Shown here: positions 61,276 to 64,000 of the stretch, piece by piece
Numbering within the stretch: the first letter of the stretch is position 1
Layout of the letters: each line of letters starts with the position of its first letter
Source: Massilia arenae
Lineage (GTDB): Bacteria > Pseudomonadota > Gammaproteobacteria > Burkholderiales > Burkholderiaceae_D
Direction: 5' to 3'
Length of the DNA stretch: 64,000 nucleotides
NCBI RefSeq assembly: GCF_008014745.1
Contig: NZ_VPFD01000020.1
Location: forward strand, 1 to 64,000
Translations under genes and position numbers: made by a program
Notes under the pieces: generated by a model
The model's input: only the letters and a program-made list of their open reading frames with translations
Told to the model about the DNA's origin: nothing
The model's database searches: none

Positions 61276-64000
61276 TCAGTCAGCAGGCGGCATGCCATAG
61301 TATTCCGGTGCCCCGTCCATCACGACGTCGATGCGGTCCAGCACTACACCCGGATCGAGCGCATAGATGCGCAGGGTGTGCTGGCCTGGCTCAAGCCTCG
61401 CCCGCGCGCTGCTGCGCACCGCCATATTGCCCAGCACATTGCGCTTCCATTCGTCGCTGCGGCCGACCGTCGTGTAGTCGAAGGTTTCGAGTGGCCCGTC
61501 GTCCAGTTGCACGGCGATGCGCAGGCGGTTTTCAGCCGTCAGTGCATGTACGGGCACGGCGACCAGGCGCAGCGTGGCGCCGCCTTCAGTGCGGGTCTGG
61601 AAGCGGTATTCAAGCGGCGCCACGCCTGCCAGCGTCTCCGGGCCGCGCGACGGCAGGTCCAGGCGCGCGCGCATGGCCTTGCCGGACGTGCCCAGGCCGG
61701 GCAGCGCTTCCCAGTCGGGCGATGCTGGCATCGAAGCGCTGGCCGCCGGCAGCACGACGATGCGTTCGCGCTCGCCCGGCAGGGCAGTGTCGGCGGCATG
61801 CGCCTGCAGGTTCACCTTCAGCGCCCGCGCGCCGCAACGCAGAGTGAGCGTGGGGCTGGCGCTTCCGTCGACATGCAGCACCAGGCGCTGTTCGTGGCCG
61901 TTGGCGGCGTCGAGACGGCCCGACGCCGCATCCAGTCGCACGCCGCGCGCCTCGGGAGCGACCGACCAGGCGGCGTCCTGGCCGCCATGGCTGACCAGGG
62001 TCAGCGTGCGGCTGACCGCGCGTCCGGCCGGCACCGCCAGCTGACTGGACTCGACCGAGTGCGGCGCCGGGTAGACCAGGCCGCAGCCGCGCCGCGTGGA
62101 CGTGTCATAGGTCGGGTAGACCGGTTCGGCGAACACCGGCAGCCGGCGCGGCGCGACGTCCATGAAATGGGCCCACTTGCCGTTCGCCAGGGCGTTGTAG
62201 GCGGCGGCATCGGCCGCGATGGCGGCATGCGCCCGTCGCGCCTGGCGCACGTACAGGTTCGATGACGGCCGCTGCTGACGCGCGTATTCGGCGGCCAGGT
62301 CGAGCTTCAGGATGCGCTCGTTCAGGCTGGCGCTGGAACGCAACGGGTACAGCACCAGCTGAAAGTAAGCATCGCGTAGCGGCGCCGGCAGCCGGTCCTG
62401 GAGTGCCTCGGCACGGCGCACCAGGGCGCGGTAGGCGCCCAGGCGCCGCTCGGCTTCCTCGCCGCCGGTGCGGACGTATTCGGTGGTGCGCACCGGGCGC
62501 GTGGGTTCGGTCTGGCTCCAGCCCATGAATTCCGGGCGCCGTTCCCAGGCCAGGCGATAGTATTCGAGCTTGATCGCCGCGACTTCCTCGCCGTGGGCGG
62601 CGCCGAACTGCCGTCCGGCCCAGGCGGACAGGTGGCGCGCCGGCTCCTGTCCAAGCACCCTGGCGTCGAAGGCGGCGTCGAGGAAGTACTCGGCCAGGTA
62701 TTCGTTGGGCTTGATGTCGCCCACGTTCAGCATCCACAGGTGATGCGCGCCGGTGGCCCAGGCGCGCTGGAGCTGGTCGCGGATCAGCGTCGGGTGGGTG
62801 GTGCCGAGCCACAGGTAGTCGTGCGGGCGGCCCCAGTACGACACGTGGTAATAGATCCCATTGCCGCCGCTACGCGCGCGTTCGCGCGCCGTGCCGAGCT
62901 GGTTCAGGTAGCCGTAGTTATCCTCGGGCCAGACCAGGGTGACATCGTCCGGCACCTGCAGGCCGCGGTTGTAGTAGTCCAGCACCTCCTTGTACATCGT
63001 GAACGCCTGCGGGATGCGGTCGGGGTTCTGGCCGATGCTGCGCGACAGTATCGCGCGCTGCGCAGTGATGACTTCTTCCACCGTGGCGCGGGCCTGGTCC
63101 GGCCCGCTGGCGCCTTCCATGGCCGAATCGTGCACGCCGCGCAGGCCGAGGGTGTAGACGTTCTCGTAGCCCTTGACCTCATCCACGCGCTGCCGCCAGT
63201 AGCCCAGCAGGGCGTCGCGGTTGGTGAACCAGTTGAATTCTCCGAAGCCGGCCCGCCATTCGCCGACGTTATTGCGCATCATCGGCTCAGCGTGCGAGGT
63301 GCCGATCACGATCGCGTAATCGTCGGCTGCCTGGGCATTGCCGGTGATCGTGTAGAAGGCCTTGGTGCTGTCATGCATCGCGGGCCAGAGCAAGTTGGCT
63401 TTCAGGCGCCACATCAGTTCGAATACGCGGGAATAGGTGCGCGGGCCGATGTCCTTTGCGGGATCGTGGGTTTTGGCGGCCCACGGTTGCAAGCCCCAGT
63501 CCTCGTCGTTGATGAAGATCCCGCGCCAGGTCACCGAGGGCGCGGGGGACAGGCGCTGCGCACCGTCGAGCGTGAGCCCTGTCTTGCGCGCCGGCCTGAC
63601 GTCGGCCCACCATTCCCAGGGCGAGATGCCCAGTTCGCGCGAGGCGTCGACCACGCCGTACACGGCGCCGCGCCGGTCGGCGCCGGCGATCAGCAGTACC
63701 TCGCGTCCGTCGGCGCGGCCCATGGCGCGGACGTAGCGCTCGCGCTGACCGGCGAGCGGCGCCAGGTCGGCGCCGATGGCGCCGGCGACCTCACGCACCA
63801 GCGCGGTGTCGGCGCTGCCGATCACGATGCAGCGTTGCGGGCAGTCGCCAAGTCGTTCCACGCGCCGGCCGGCTAAGCCGGTCAACGCCTCCAGGTCGCG
63901 GCCCAGCAGGTCGGCGGCCAGGCGGGTGGTAGCACTGCCGTCGGTAACGAGCAGGGGCAGGGCGCCGTCGCGGTCCAGCGCGAATGGCTGGGCATGGGCA
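61276..64000 (-). CDS. GH115 alpha-glucuronidase (5' end beyond the right edge)
   Basis: The open frame continues uninterrupted to the right edge, so 908 residues are visible and the N-terminus is missing; GTTG- and TTG-codon starts near 63885 are internal. Family features include ISPWEWWADVRPARK, IFINDEDWGLQPWA, KANLLWPAMHDSTKAF and DDYAIVIGTSHAEPMMRNN, which match GH115 alpha-glucuronidases, then a helical barrel and a C-terminal beta-sandwich (about 750-900). GH115 removes (4-O-methyl-)glucuronic acid from internal glucuronoxylan or arabinogalactan residues. Its proximity to galactan enzymes favours arabinogalactan as substrate; inferred. Confidence 0.87.
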   Translation of the reverse strand, partial: AHAQPFALDRDGALPLLVTDGSATTRLAADLLGRDLEALTGLAGRRVERLGDCPQRCIVIGSADTALVREVAGAIGADLAPLAGQRERYVRAMGRADGREVLLIAGADRRGAVYGVVDASRELGISPWEWWADVRPARKTGLTLDGAQRLSPAPSVTWRGIFINDEDWGLQPWAAKTHDPAKDIGPRTYSRVFELMWRLKANLLWPAMHDSTKAFYTITGNAQAADDYAIVIGTSHAEPMMRNNVGEWRAGFGEFNWFTNRDALLGYWRQRVDEVKGYENVYTLGLRGVHDSAMEGASGPDQARATVEEVITAQRAILSRSIGQNPDRIPQAFTMYKEVLDYYNRGLQVPDDVTLVWPEDNYGYLNQLGTARERARSGGNGIYYHVSYWGRPHDYLWLGTTHPTLIRDQLQRAWATGAHHLWMLNVGDIKPNEYLAEYFLDAAFDARVLGQEPARHLSAWAGRQFGAAHGEEVAAIKLEYYRLAWERRPEFMGWSQTEPTRPVRTTEYVRTGGEEAERRLGAYRALVRRAEALQDRLPAPLRDAYFQLVLYPLRSSASLNERILKLDLAAEYARQQRPSSNLYVRQARRAHAAIAADAAAYNALANGKWAHFMDVAPRRLPVFAEPVYPTYDTSTRRGCGLVYPAPHSVESSQLAVPAGRAVSRTLTLVSHGGQDAAWSVAPEARGVRLDAASGRLDAANGHEQRLVLHVDGSASPTLTLRCGARALKVNLQAHAADTALPGERERIVVLPAASASMPASPDWEALPGLGTSGKAMRARLDLPSRGPETLAGVAPLEYRFQTRTEGGATLRLVAVPVHALTAENRLRIAVQLDDGPLETFDYTTVGRSDEWKRNVLGNMAVRSSARARLEPGQHTLRIYALDPGVVLDRIDVVMDGAPEYYGMPPAD

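Overview
The window looks like the chromosome of a high-GC betaproteobacterium of the Burkholderiales, most like Oxalobacteraceae (Massilia or a relative). This rests on the smpB-ratA-rnfH ... guaB-guaA gene order, the divergent ppsR/ppsA pair, protein-level resemblance throughout, and short palindromic REP-type repeats between genes. It is an inference from gene content; no 16S or other marker RNA is present, and I found no tRNA, rRNA or CRISPR array.

Region 1 (1-24.7 kb) is mostly core genome. A transposase tail and a cluster of GGGTCAG-type repeats lie at the left edge. Then come ppsR and ppsA, an nfeD/SPFH/short-chain dehydrogenase operon, and a divergent iron-uptake unit (TonB receptor facing a PepSY protein plus a 63-residue membrane protein) with a Fur-like box between them. 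Polyphosphate genes follow (ppx; sixA and ppk1 opposite, with a good Pho box before ppk1), then signal peptidase I, a Bcr/CflA efflux pump with an ABC pair, smpB, ratA, rnfH, a diguanylate cyclase, a DUF4124 protein, guaB and guaA.

Region 2 (24.7-33.0 kb) is an accessory island just behind guaA, a known integration hotspot for genomic islands. It holds a frameshifted tyrosine integrase, clustered TGGTATCG repeats, an AT-rich gene for an exported protein, an internally deleted FTR1 iron-permease remnant, and a compact defence-like cluster: a PD-(D/E)XK nuclease facing a three-gene operon of an unknown 198-residue protein, a DUF262 protein and a DUF262-DUF1524 (HNH) protein. This cluster is my best candidate for an undescribed system.

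Region 3 (33.1-42.3 kb) is signalling: a soluble hybrid histidine kinase of about 1774 residues with seven near-identical 92-residue HAMP-type repeats and three receiver domains, overlapped by a receiver-PAS-GGDEF-EAL gene. An aldehyde dehydrogenase follows.

Region 4 (42.3-64 kb) is a plant-polysaccharide utilisation locus: three GH43 genes (one with two catalytic-type domains), a GH2, a large TonB receptor, an orphan ECF sigma factor, a Tat-exported YetA/exo-rhamnogalacturonan-lyase-like enzyme, a GH28, galK, galT, an SGLT-type sodium/sugar symporter, and a GH115 alpha-glucuronidase that runs off the right edge. Together these suggest outer-membrane capture and periplasmic trimming of pectic arabinogalactan or rhamnogalacturonan side chains, with the released galactose imported by the symporter and fed into the Leloir pathway by GalK and GalT.
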